Assembly (NCBI RefSeq): GCF_016786355.1
Contig: NZ_JADWYX010000002.1
Span: 82,145 to 146,144 of the forward strand
Length of the DNA stretch: 64,000 bases
Direction: 5' to 3'
DNA from: Frankia sp. AgB1.9
Lineage (GTDB): Bacteria > Actinomycetota > Actinomycetes > Frankiales > Frankiaceae
The number at the start of each line of letters is the position of its first letter. Within the stretch, counting starts at the first letter, position 1. This document shows, one piece after another, positions 44,066 through 52,041 of the stretch. The notes under the pieces were generated by a model. That model made no database searches. It was not told the origin of the DNA and saw only the letters and a program-made list of their open reading frames with translations. Position numbers and translations under genes: made by a program.

Positions 44066-44801
44066 GCGGTCGATCCACGCCGGCCGTCCTGGCCCGGCGG
44101 ACGACGATGGTGACCCGCCGCCCCCGCCCATCCGCGTGCTGATCGCGGACGACGAGGGGCTGGTCCGGGCCGGGTTCCGCGCGCTCGTCGAGGCGACGCC
44201 CGACCTGACCGTCGTCGCGGAGGCGGCCGACGGCGTCGCGGCCGTCCGCGAGTGCCGCCGGTCGCGGCCGGACGTGGTGCTGATGGACATCCGGATGCCG
44301 GTCATGAACGGGCTCGAGGCCACCCGGATGATCGCCGCCGACGCCGTCCGGCCCGGGCCCAGCATCCTGGTCGTGACGACGTTCGACGACGACGATTACG
44401 TCTTCGAGGCGCTGCGCGCGGGCGCGGCGGGTTTCATCCTGAAGGACACCCAGCCCGAGAACCTGCTGGCCGCGATCCGGACGGTCGCCGCCGGCGACGC
44501 GCTGCTCGCTCCGGCCGTCACCCGCCGGCTGATCGCCGCGTTTGTCCAGACGCCCGCTCCACCGTCCGGCCCCCGAGCCGGGCTTTCGTCGACGCTCACC
44601 GAACGGGAGCGGGCGGTGCTCACCCACATCGCGAACGGCTACTCCAACGCCGAGATCGCGCAGGCCCTCTACGTCAGCGTGTCCACGGTCAAGACCCACG
44701 TCGGCCACCTGCTGGCGAAGCTCGCCGCCCGCGACCGAGCCCAGCTCGTCATCGCCGCCTACGAGTCCGGCCTGGTCGTCCCCGGCGGGCCTGTTCCATG
44801 A
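44055..44801 (+). CDS. LuxR/NarL-family response regulator
   Basis: 248 residues: a receiver domain with the phosphoacceptor Asp78 (VVLMDIRMP), acidic pair ADDEG near 31-35 and Lys in ILKDTQP. A GerE-type HTH follows at about residues 180-240 (LTERERAVLTHIANGYSNAE, ALYVSVSTVKTHVGHLLAKL). The ATG at 44055 lies inside the kinase gene, giving translational coupling. Likely targets are membrane or transport genes nearby (the divergent 41991-42623 gene). The TGA stop overlaps the left arm of the third 73-bp repeat. Confidence 0.92.
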   Translation: MSAERSIHAGRPGPADDDGDPPPPPIRVLIADDEGLVRAGFRALVEATPDLTVVAEAADGVAAVRECRRSRPDVVLMDIRMPVMNGLEATRMIAADAVRPGPSILVVTTFDDDDYVFEALRAGAAGFILKDTQPENLLAAIRTVAAGDALLAPAVTRRLIAAFVQTPAPPSGPRAGLSSTLTERERAVLTHIANGYSNAEIAQALYVSVSTVKTHVGHLLAKLAARDRAQLVIAAYESGLVVPGGPVP

Positions 44802-44872
44802 TCGCCGTTTTGGCCCTGAGATGGTCGTGACGAGGACGTTCCCACAACCACCCCAGGGCCCAAACCGCGATC
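44800..44872. repeat. 73-bp dispersed inverted repeat, copy 3
   Basis: Left arm 44800-44824 and right arm 44848-44872 around a 23-nt loop. Complementarity extends outward through CAT/ATG to 44797-44875 (25 of 29 pairs). It sits between the response regulator and the convergent maleylpyruvate-isomerase-type gene. Its left arm overlaps the regulator's TGA (44799-44801). Both arms contain the ATCGC-GTTT-GGCCCT core shared with copies 1 and 2. Confidence 0.88.
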
Positions 44873-44936
44873 ATGACGGGCGGAGCGGCGCAGAATACCG
44901 GGACTGCACCGCGCGCCGGCTTCGTGAACCTCAGGG

Positions 44937-45749
44937 TCAGTAGACGCGCATCGCGTCGAGGACCGTGGTCGCGTAGGCGGTGTCGCCGCTGATCTCGACC
45001 CGGTCGTGGCGAGGCTCCCGGCCGGTTCCCCAGAGGATGAAGTCGGAGGCGCTCGTGCGCACGGTCGCCCGAGCCTGGTCGTCGGTTCCCGTGACGCCGA
45101 CGGGGTGCTCGACGGAGGCCGCGTGGGCGAGCAGCCGGACGGTGGTGGCGCCCGGACCGGTGAGGACGAGGGTCAATGGGTCGGTGAGCAGCTCGCGGAA
45201 GCGGTCGGTGGTCATCTGCGGGATGCCGCCGATGAGCCAGCGGGTCGCCGCTGTCAGACGTCCGCCGTCGAGGTCGGGCAGGGCGCGCTGGATCGGCCCG
45301 CGGGGCGCGAGGACGTCCCAGCGGGTGTGGCAGGTGTGGTCGAAGACGATGGCGTCGGCGATGCTCCCCAGCGGGTAGCTGCCGGCGGTGCCCATGTTCA
45401 CGGGCATGGCCGCGACCTCGTCGGTCAGTCCGGCGAAGGTGGCGAGCACGGCTGGCAGCGAGGACCGGATGATCTCCAGGAGCTCCGCGGTCGGGCGCGC
45501 AGCGACCTCCCGGGTGTGGGCGTCGACCGCGTCCTCGAACTCCAGGTCCTGGTCGTACGGGGTGAGCGGCAGCAGCCCCGCGAAGCCGGCCACACTGAGG
45601 GTGAGGTGCGCGAGGGTCGTGTGGACCGTCCAGCCCTCGCAGGCGGAGGGAGCGTCGAGCTCCTCGGCCGTCAGGCCGCCGAACACGTCGAGGGTCTCGG
45701 TGAGCGTCCGTTCCAGCGCCGTGTCAGAAGACGCCGTGTCAGAAGACAT
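44937..45749 (-). CDS. Maleylpyruvate isomerase family mycothiol-dependent enzyme (MDMPI/DinB-like)
   Basis: 270 residues. The N-terminal four-helix MDMPI/DinB bundle has SACEGWTVHTTLAHLTLSVA and FDHTCHTRWDVLAPRG; the two His clusters are the usual metal ligands. A C-terminal SCP2-like domain follows (LTGPGATTVRLLAHAASVEH, DFILWGTGR). In the best-known member the enzyme isomerises maleylpyruvate to fumarylpyruvate using mycothiol, but many paralogues have other substrates. Its ATG overlaps the end of the SDR gene by 11 bases, so it is the third gene of the ECH-SDR-MDMPI operon. Confidence 0.82.
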   Translation of the reverse strand: MSSDTASSDTALERTLTETLDVFGGLTAEELDAPSACEGWTVHTTLAHLTLSVAGFAGLLPLTPYDQDLEFEDAVDAHTREVAARPTAELLEIIRSSLPAVLATFAGLTDEVAAMPVNMGTAGSYPLGSIADAIVFDHTCHTRWDVLAPRGPIQRALPDLDGGRLTAATRWLIGGIPQMTTDRFRELLTDPLTLVLTGPGATTVRLLAHAASVEHPVGVTGTDDQARATVRTSASDFILWGTGREPRHDRVEISGDTAYATTVLDAMRVY

Positions 45750-46572
45750 AGTCCTCTCCGGTGGCTCGCAGGGTGATGTCGGTGACGGCCACGCCCGGCG
45801 GCTGGTCGATGAGACGGACGATCTCCGCCGCGACCTGGACGGCGGTCAGCGACCAGTACCGGACGTTCTCCGGGTCGGACATCTCGGTGGGCAGCGTGCC
45901 GCCGGCGAACTGCTGGATGTGTTCCTGCAGGGCGGGCGCGCGGTGCGCGGCGAGGGCCGAGACGGCGTCGAAGTCGATGATCTCGGTGAACAGGTTCGTG
46001 CCCAGGACGCCGCTGGGGCGCACGATCGTCACCTTGATACGGCCCTGGCTCTCGACGCGCAGCGCGTTCGAGACGGTCGCGACCGCCGCCTTCGTCGCGC
46101 CGTAGACCGCGGCTCCGGCGACTCCGGCGTTTCCGTAGACCGACGAGAGGTTGAGGATGTGCCCGCCGCCCTGGCGGATCATGTGGTCGTGGACGGCGTA
46201 GATGCCGTGCAGCACGCCCTTGAGGTTGATGTCGATGCAGCGGTCCCAGGCGTCCGCGGCCCGCTTGTGGTCGGCGAGGTGGGCCAGCGGCATGATGCCG
46301 GCGTTGTTGACCAGCACGTCGACGCGCCCGAGGTCCGCCACGGCCTGGTCGACGATGTCGACGAACGCCTGCCGGTCCCGCACGTCCAGGCCCACCCCCC
46401 GCGCGGTGTGACCCTCGGCCGTGAGAGAGGCAGCCAGCTCCTCGGCCCCCGCCGCGTTGAGGTCGAGCGCGACGGGGTGCGCGCCACCTCGGGCGAGCTG
46501 GGTGGTGATCTCGCGGCCGAATCCGCTCGCGCCGCCGGTGACCAACACGATCTTGCCGTTCAGAGAGCTCAT
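45739..46572 (-). CDS. SDR family oxidoreductase
   Basis: 277 residues from the ATG at 46572. Classical SDR with VTGGASGFGREI, DVLVNNAGIMPLA, catalytic Ser in NLSSVYGNAG and YGATK. A long C-terminal segment (residues ~190-277) forms the substrate-binding lid. It sits between the enoyl-CoA hydratase (67 bp upstream) and the MDMPI gene. A beta-oxidation-like or aromatic-ring degradation step is a reasonable guess from context only. Confidence 0.88.
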   Translation of the reverse strand: MSSLNGKIVLVTGGASGFGREITTQLARGGAHPVALDLNAAGAEELAASLTAEGHTARGVGLDVRDRQAFVDIVDQAVADLGRVDVLVNNAGIMPLAHLADHKRAADAWDRCIDINLKGVLHGIYAVHDHMIRQGGGHILNLSSVYGNAGVAGAAVYGATKAAVATVSNALRVESQGRIKVTIVRPSGVLGTNLFTEIIDFDAVSALAAHRAPALQEHIQQFAGGTLPTEMSDPENVRYWSLTAVQVAAEIVRLIDQPPGVAVTDITLRATGEDYVF

Positions 46573-46639
46573 GCGCACCTGGTTCTCGTCATCGTCGGGA
46601 GGGCCGGGTCTCGTGCCGTTCGGGCCAGGCGGGCGTGGG

Positions 46640-47389
46640 TCAGCGCGCGGTCCAGACCGGTGGCCGGCGTTCGAAGAAGGCGTCGATGCCCTCGCGGAGG
46701 TCGGCGGTCTTCAGTAGCTCGGCATGGGCGTCGTCGCTGTGTTCCCAGCTGGCGGACTCGTCGGGGGCGACCTCGCGGTGGGCGGTGCCCAGCGCGGCGC
46801 GCACCGCGAGGGGCGCGTTGGCGTTGACGCGGGCGGCGAGGGCCAGCGCGCCGCCGAGCGCGCCGCCGGGCTCGGTGACGAGGTTGACGAAGCCGAGGCG
46901 TTCGGCGCGTTCCGCGGTCAGGTTGTCGCCGGTGGCCAGCAGCTCGTAGGCGATGTTGCGCGGCAGCACGCGGGTGATCCGGAAGGCACCGCCGAAGTCG
47001 GGCATGAGGCCGCGTTTGACCTCGGGTAGGCCGAAGGAGGCGGTCCGGGCGGCGACGACCATGTCGCAGCACAGGACGAGCTCGACGCCGCCGCCGAGGG
47101 CGAGGCCTTCGACCGCCGCGATCAGTGGCTTGGTGCGCCGCCGGTTGATGAGGCCGACCAGTCCGCCGCGTTCGGTGGGCTCGCCGGGACCGGTCTTCAG
47201 GTCGGCGCCGGCGGAGAAGATCCGGGTGCCCCCGGTGAGGATTCCGCACCACAGCTCGGGGTCGTCCTCAAGGGTGTTCATCGCCTGGTCGAGACCGGCG
47301 GTGACGGCCGGGTTGAGGGCGTTGCGCTTGTCTTCCCGGTCGATGCGCATGATGAGGGTCCGGCCCTGCCGGCTGGTCGTCACCGTCAT
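46640..47389 (-). CDS. Enoyl-CoA hydratase/isomerase (crotonase) family protein
   Basis: 249 residues. The oxyanion-hole loops FSAGADLKTG and EGLALGGGVELVL, the helix FGLPEVKRGLMPDFGG, and the ATGDNLTAERAERLGFVNLV segment identify a crotonase fold acting on acyl-CoA thioesters. The Glu in GGGVEL and the Glu in LPEV mark the positions around the active site. The ATG at 47389 follows a weak ribosome site. First gene of the operon, divergent from the IclR regulator across 136 bp containing a palindromic operator candidate. Confidence 0.88.
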   Translation of the reverse strand: MTVTTSRQGRTLIMRIDREDKRNALNPAVTAGLDQAMNTLEDDPELWCGILTGGTRIFSAGADLKTGPGEPTERGGLVGLINRRRTKPLIAAVEGLALGGGVELVLCCDMVVAARTASFGLPEVKRGLMPDFGGAFRITRVLPRNIAYELLATGDNLTAERAERLGFVNLVTEPGGALGGALALAARVNANAPLAVRAALGTAHREVAPDESASWEHSDDAHAELLKTADLREGIDAFFERRPPVWTAR

Positions 47390-47455
47390 GGCGGCGTCAT
47401 CGCCTCTCCCAACGCCCGCCACGGTTGGAATCCGTCGCCCGAGCCGCGCCGAGTT

Positions 47456-47473
47456 GTGTCGAATATTCGATAC
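47456..47473. promoter_or_regulatory. Palindromic operator candidate between the ECH operon and IclR gene
   Basis: GTGTCGAATATTCGATAC is an 18-bp palindrome with one mismatched pair (perfect core TCGAATATTCGA at 47459-47470). It is immediately followed by TACGGTG (47471-47477) and its inverse CACCGTA (47493-47499). It lies 67 bp upstream of the hydratase start and 53 bp upstream of the IclR start, where an autoregulated IclR operator is expected. Confidence 0.6.
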
Positions 47474-47525
47474 GGTGCTTTCGTTCTTTCGACACCGTAG
47501 GGTGGCATTCGAGGAGGGTCAAGCT

Positions 47526-48440
47526 GTGCCGAATGCCGCATCCCCGCCGACGGCGCGGGTCCTCGACGTGCTCGAACTCCTGGCCCGGTCCGACGGGGAG
47601 CCACCACGCCTGCGCGACCTCGTCCGCGACCTCGGCCTGACCCAGGCGACCGCCCACGCGATCATGGCGACGCTCTGCGACCGCGGCTGGGCCGTCCGAG
47701 ACCCGGCCAGCCGCGCCTTCACCCCGGGCCCCGCGCTCACCGCGCTCGCGGCCCGCGCCGGCGCGCGGCACTCCCGCCGGCGGACGGCCCGCGAGGTCGT
47801 CCGCCAGCTCGCGCACGACCTCGGCCACCCTTCCGTGGTGACCGAACGTGTCGGTGACGAGCTGGTCATCACCACCCTCGACCTCGGCCCGTGCCAGGTC
47901 GCCGACCTCGCGGCCGGGGAGCGGCTCCCGTTCGCGGCGCCCTTCGGCGTCGCCTTCGCCGCCTGGGAGGACGACGACGGCCGGCGCGCCTGGATGCGGC
48001 GCGGCGCGATCACCGACCCCGCGCTGACCGGCCGCCTCGACGACCTGCTCACCGCCACCCACGAACGCGGGTTCAGCATCGAGCGGATGGACCCGGCCAT
48101 GACCCGGGCGACCAGGGCCATGACCGCGCTACGCGACGACCCGCAGGCCCGGCCCGTGCGACGAGCCGTCGACGGGCTCCTGTCCGAGATCGCCAACCTC
48201 GGCTTCCGCGACGTCGATGCGGAAGCCGACGACCGACGGCCCGTCACGGCCATCTCCGCGCCGGTCTTCGACCCGCGCACCGGCCAGGTCACGGCGAGCG
48301 TCGGAGTCCACCCGCTGCGCGCACTCTCGGCCCAGCGGGCCGGCGAGATCGGACGGCACGTGACCCAGGCGACCGCCACCCTCGACGCGACGACCCCTGA
48401 CGCGACGACCCCCGATGCGGGACCCGAGCAGACCGGGTGA
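47526..48440 (+). CDS. IclR family transcriptional regulator
   Basis: 304 residues from a GTG with GGAGG eight bases upstream. The N-terminal winged HTH (TARVLDVLELLARSDGEP, LRDLVRDLGLTQATAHAIMA) covers residues ~8-60. The C-terminal IclR effector domain spans about 75-285 (LAAGERLPFAAPFGVAFAAW, DPRTGQVTASVGVH). A Thr/Pro/Asp repeat tail (TTPDATTPDA) ends the protein. It most probably controls the divergent hydratase-SDR-MDMPI operon. The ligand would be an intermediate of that pathway. Confidence 0.88.
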   Translation: MPNAASPPTARVLDVLELLARSDGEPPRLRDLVRDLGLTQATAHAIMATLCDRGWAVRDPASRAFTPGPALTALAARAGARHSRRRTAREVVRQLAHDLGHPSVVTERVGDELVITTLDLGPCQVADLAAGERLPFAAPFGVAFAAWEDDDGRRAWMRRGAITDPALTGRLDDLLTATHERGFSIERMDPAMTRATRAMTALRDDPQARPVRRAVDGLLSEIANLGFRDVDAEADDRRPVTAISAPVFDPRTGQVTASVGVHPLRALSAQRAGEIGRHVTQATATLDATTPDATTPDAGPEQTG

Positions 48441-48509
48441 GGCCGTCACGGTGACCGGTCGACGGCCTGCCGGCGGGGTGATCTTGGCAATCGGCGCCGC
48501 GCTGGACGG

Positions 48510-49454
48510 CTATTTGACGCGGACGTAGACGGCGCCGGATCTGCCGGGGCCTCGTTGCTGGACCTCGAACAGGTCGGTCGCGACTATCAGGTCCTTCAGC
48601 CGTGAGTATCCGTAAGGCTTCAGGATGACGGCGGGGCGCTTGCGGATGGCCTGCCCGATCGCCGACAGCGAAGTCCAGCCGTCCGTGCCGTGGTTGGTCG
48701 CGACGGCGTCCCGCAGCCGGCTGACCAGCGCGGCATCCGCCTGCAGCTCCGCGGTCGTCGCCCGGGTGGGAGGCGCCGCCGAGACGGCCTTCGTCTTCTT
48801 CTTTCGCTTCTTCTCCGACCCGACGCCCGCGGTCGGCGCGCCCTCGGCCTCCAGTCCGGGAACGGCGGCCTCGGCCACGGAGGGCGTCCTGGACGGGGTC
48901 GGCCGCGCGGGCGGAGTGGATGCCGTGGACTCGACCGCGGAGGCCAGTCCCGCGGAAAGGGCCGGCGTGGCGATCCGCGGCGGGAGCGCGGCGGGCAGGG
49001 ATCGTCCGTCGATGAGGGTCTCGACGAAGATGAAGGTGTCGCAGGCCGCGACGAGACCCGGGTTCGTCTTCTTCTCCTCGCCGAACCCGTACACCGTCAG
49101 GCCGGCCTCGCGGATCCGTTCGGCCAGCCGGGTGAAGTCGCTGTCCGAGGAGACCAGGCAGAACCCGTCGAACGCGCCGGAATGCAGCAGGTCCATCGCC
49201 TCGATCACCAGTGCCATATCCGAGGCGTTCTTCCCCCGGACTGCGGCGAACACCTGCACCGGTCGAATCGACAGGTCGAGCAGGGTCTTCTTCCAGGACT
49301 TCAGCGAGGCCACGGTCCAGTCGCCATACGCCCGCTTCACCTGCGCTCTGCCGAAGCGACCGATCTGGGCGAGCAACGGCTCGACCGCCGCGAGCGGTGC
49401 GTTCTCCGCGTCGATGAGTACCGCGAGACGCGCGGACGAGACCTCGACCACCAC
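48510..49454 (-). CDS. NYN-domain ribonuclease-like protein with OST-HTH/LOTUS domain
   Basis: 314 residues from a GTG, with GGGAGGA upstream. Residues ~8-150 form a NYN (PIN-like, LabA) domain with acidic catalytic candidates Asp15 (LIDAEN), Asp79 (KNASDMAL) and Asp104/Asp106 (SSDSDF), as in metal-dependent RNases. A Lys-rich linker (EKKRKKKTK) follows. Residues ~240-312 are an OST-HTH/LOTUS-type winged helix (SLSAIGQAIRKRPAVILKPY, YSRLKDLIVATDLFEVQQ). LOTUS domains bind RNA or G-quadruplex RNA, so a role in RNA turnover is likely. The substrate is unknown. Confidence 0.88.
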   Translation of the reverse strand: MVVEVSSARLAVLIDAENAPLAAVEPLLAQIGRFGRAQVKRAYGDWTVASLKSWKKTLLDLSIRPVQVFAAVRGKNASDMALVIEAMDLLHSGAFDGFCLVSSDSDFTRLAERIREAGLTVYGFGEEKKTNPGLVAACDTFIFVETLIDGRSLPAALPPRIATPALSAGLASAVESTASTPPARPTPSRTPSVAEAAVPGLEAEGAPTAGVGSEKKRKKKTKAVSAAPPTRATTAELQADAALVSRLRDAVATNHGTDGWTSLSAIGQAIRKRPAVILKPYGYSRLKDLIVATDLFEVQQRGPGRSGAVYVRVK

Positions 49455-49601
49455 GTTGGTTCCTCCCGCCTCGCGGCACCCGGCGTCGACCGCCGGGTGG
49501 CGGCAACCCCGCGCGAACTCGACCTGCGTCCAGGCGTCGCAACGGCCAGCCTACGGATCGCCGAGCGGCCGCCGCCCCGGCGGCGGACAAGACGGCACGT
49601 T

Positions 49602-49952
49602 CTAGGTGCCGAGCGGGGATCCGAACCGGAGGACATTCCCGTCGGGGTCGACAAGCGCGCCCTCGCGTTGTCCCCACTCCGTGTCCTGCGGGGGATGGAC
49701 CTCGATGCCGGCCGAGCGCCACTCGCCGGCGAGCTCGTCGGCGTCGTCGACGAACAGGTATGCGCTGCTCCGCAGCTCCGGCCGGTGATCGGCGACGACA
49801 CCAAGATGGAGCTCGACGCCGTCGCGGCTCGCGAATCCGTAGCCACCACCTTCGTACTGCCGGGTGGTGAAGCCGAGCCGCTGGTAATACGCCAACGCGG
49901 CAACCAGGTCACGGACAGGAAAGATCGGCGCCACACGCTTGAGGCCGGCCAT
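49602..49952 (-). CDS. VOC family protein (glyoxalase/bleomycin-resistance-like)
   Basis: 116 residues from an ATG at 49952. The single-chain VOC fold has VAPIFPVRDLVAALAYYQRL, GVELHLGVV and REGALVDPDGNVLRFG. The Glu/His metal ligands are only partly clear (ELHL, VLRF), as in bleomycin-resistance-like binding proteins. It is between the NYN gene and an oppositely oriented membrane protein. No linked pathway. Confidence 0.78.
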   Translation of the reverse strand: MAGLKRVAPIFPVRDLVAALAYYQRLGFTTRQYEGGGYGFASRDGVELHLGVVADHRPELRSSAYLFVDDADELAGEWRSAGIEVHPPQDTEWGQREGALVDPDGNVLRFGSPLGT

Positions 49953-50056
49953 AGGGCCAAGGTAGCCAACGGTCACCGCGCCACCGAGTCCGACCCCACT
50001 TCGGGCCGAGGGGTCCAGCCGTGTCTTATTCGGGCGAGGTTGGGCAAAAGAGCCCC

Positions 50057-50506
50057 ATGGAACGACGCGACTCGGCTGTACTCGACCGCCGGCCGGCCAA
50101 CCGGCTGCGCCCGGCTCGTCAGCCGCGCTCCCCCGAAGTCTCCCCGACCACCGGCACCGCTCGTCGGCGACCTCAGCTACCGGCCGCGGGCCGCCCGCGG
50201 TTCGTCTCAGTGCCCGGGCGGCAGGCCACCGCGAGGCGCGGACCGGCGAGGGCAGCCAGGAAGCCTTCGCTGATCGACCGCCTGAGCAGCGAGACGCTCG
50301 TCCTGATCGTCGTGTGCCTGGCCCTGGCCACGATCATTCTGGTGCTCTCGGCGCTGGTCGGAGCCCTGGACATCACGGCCTTCGGTGCGGTCCTCGGCGT
50401 GTGGGCGCTGTGCGGGACGACCTGGCTCCTCCTGGGCCGGCCCGGTACGGACTGGAAGGTGCCGGGCCTGGACCGGATCGCCGAGGTCACCCGGCGCCGC
50501 CGGTAG
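50057..50506 (+). CDS. Basic two-helix membrane protein, function unknown
   Basis: 149 residues from an ATG at 50057; a GTG at 50021 would add 12. The first ~85 residues are Arg/Pro-rich and disordered. Two helices follow (ETLVLIVVCLALATIILVLS; ITAFGAVLGVWALCGTTWLL), then a basic tail. No family recognised. The 3' end overlaps the convergent WYL regulator by 20 bases. Confidence 0.55.
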   Translation: MERRDSAVLDRRPANRLRPARQPRSPEVSPTTGTARRRPQLPAAGRPRFVSVPGRQATARRGPARAARKPSLIDRLSSETLVLIVVCLALATIILVLSALVGALDITAFGAVLGVWALCGTTWLLLGRPGTDWKVPGLDRIAEVTRRRR

Positions 50507-51521
50507 GGCAGTCGTCGCCGAGATCAGACGTGGTCGCGCTGGCCTGGGCGGCGAGCTGCCTACCGTAGGAACGCGTCAGGTCACGCAGCTCGTCTGGTTG
50601 GTCGATGACGAAGGGGCGACCGAGACCGGCGATCAGCGGTGGGATCCAGTCCAGCCGCTCGGCCCGGATTCGGACTCTGACCCACTGGTCGGTCGACGGT
50701 CCCGGCGCCTCGTCGCCGTCGAGCGGGCCGACGGTCGCGACGCCCGTCGGAAGCCGAGCGCGTACGTCGTCGGCCGTCCCCCGCACGCGCAGCGAGACCT
50801 CGTGTCGACGCGGCGCCCCGGCGATGCCGGCCAGGACCTGGTCGGCGGGGTCGAATCCGGCCGGAACGTCGAACGAGCCGGGCAGTACCCGGGGCAGGCT
50901 GATCCGATCCAGCCGGAAGGTGCGGACCTCTCCGCTCACGGAGTCGTCTCCGGTGACATACCAGCGGCCGGAATGGGCCACGATCCCGTACGGGTAGACC
51001 GTGCGCGCACTATGCCGCCCGTCTGAGGCCGTATAGCTGATCGAGACCGGCCTGCGTTCCCGCGCGGCCTCGGCCATCAGCAACAGGACGTCCGTCTCCG
51101 TCGTGGTAACCGTACGGCGGGCCGGAGCGGTGAACTCGATGGTCTCCAGCAGGGCGGCCAGCCGCCGGCCCAGCGCCTCTGGAAGGACGCGGCGCAGTTT
51201 CGCGGCGGCGCTCTCGGCCGCCGGGTCGGCCGTGGTCACCAGGCCGGCCCGTTGGCCCGCGACCAGGCCCAGCAGGACGGCGAGCGCCTCGGACTCGGTG
51301 AGCATCAGGGGCGGCAGCCGATACCCCGGGGCCAGCCGGTAGCCGCCGTGTCGGCCGCGCACGGAACGTACCGGGACGTCGAGGTCACGCAACTGGTCGA
51401 CGTAACGGCGCACCGTGCGCTCGTCCACCTCAAGCCGGGCCGCCAGCGCGGCGACGGGGTGGGTTCCTCCGGACTGGAGCGTCTCGAGCAGGGCGAGGAC
51501 GCGCGCGGTCGGCCGGGCCAT
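50487..51521 (-). CDS. YafY-type WYL-domain transcriptional regulator
   Basis: 344 residues. The N-terminal HTH_11 winged helix (ALLETLQSGGTHPVAALAAR, DERTVRRYVDQLRDLDVPVR) is followed by the WYL domain at about residues 145-215 (PVSISYTASDGRHSARTVYP, GIVAHSGRWYVTGDDSVSGE) and a WCX C-terminal extension. Divergent from a VOC gene across 83 bp, which is the standard regulator/target arrangement in actinobacteria. An inverted repeat in that gap is the candidate operator. Confidence 0.9.
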   Translation of the reverse strand: MARPTARVLALLETLQSGGTHPVAALAARLEVDERTVRRYVDQLRDLDVPVRSVRGRHGGYRLAPGYRLPPLMLTESEALAVLLGLVAGQRAGLVTTADPAAESAAAKLRRVLPEALGRRLAALLETIEFTAPARRTVTTTETDVLLLMAEAARERRPVSISYTASDGRHSARTVYPYGIVAHSGRWYVTGDDSVSGEVRTFRLDRISLPRVLPGSFDVPAGFDPADQVLAGIAGAPRRHEVSLRVRGTADDVRARLPTGVATVGPLDGDEAPGPSTDQWVRVRIRAERLDWIPPLIAGLGRPFVIDQPDELRDLTRSYGRQLAAQASATTSDLGDDCPTGGAG

Positions 51522-51539
51522 GTTCGGAAGTCTTTCAAA

Positions 51540-51562
51540 TACCGGGCCGAATCTGTCCGGTA
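51540..51562. promoter_or_regulatory. Inverted repeat TACCGG-N11-CCGGTA in the WYL/VOC divergent promoter
   Basis: The two six-base half-sites (51540-51545 and 51557-51562) are perfect inverses, separated by 11 bases. They lie 19 bases from the WYL start codon and 43 bases from the VOC start codon, placing the site over both presumed promoters. This is compatible with autoregulation by the WYL protein. Confidence 0.5.
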
Positions 51563-51604
51563 TCGCTCCTAGCGTTGCCGTCGTCCGCCAACGAAGGAGA
51601 GCTC

Positions 51605-52021
51605 ATGCGGTTCGTCTCGATCCGGATCATCACCGACGACGTCCCTCGGCTCGTCGCGTTCTACGAGCAGGTCACCGGGACGACGGCCACCTGGTCGGCC
51701 GACGTCTTCGCCGAGCTGGTCACGCCGTCGTTCACGCTGGCTATCGCCAGCTCGCGCACCGTGGCGCTGTTCGGACCGGGCTCGGCCCAGGCCGGCGCCA
51801 ACCGCACGGTGATCACCGAATTCCTCGTCGACGACGTCGACGCCGAGTACGAACGGATCAAGGCCGTGACCACCGACTTCGTCAACGCGCCGACCACGAT
51901 GCCCTGGGGCAACCGCGCGCTGCTGTTCCGCGACCCCGACGGCAACCTCGTCAACCTCTTCACTCCGGTCACCCCGGAGGCCATCGCCAAGTTCGGCCAC
52001 CCCGCGCGCGGCGCCCGGTAG
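51605..52021 (+). CDS. VOC family protein paired with the WYL regulator
   Basis: 138 residues from an ATG with AGGAG five bases upstream. The VOC fold has FVSIRIITDDVPRLVAFYEQ at the start and ALLFRDPDGNLVNLFTPV at the end. The wheat-germ-like motif VSIRIITDDVPRLVAFYE is common in proteins encoded beside YafY/WYL regulators. Its activity is unknown. Probably transcribed only under release by the adjacent regulator. Confidence 0.82.
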   Translation: MRFVSIRIITDDVPRLVAFYEQVTGTTATWSADVFAELVTPSFTLAIASSRTVALFGPGSAQAGANRTVITEFLVDDVDAEYERIKAVTTDFVNAPTTMPWGNRALLFRDPDGNLVNLFTPVTPEAIAKFGHPARGAR

Positions 52022-52041
52022 GCGGGCTCAGCGCCGCTGGG

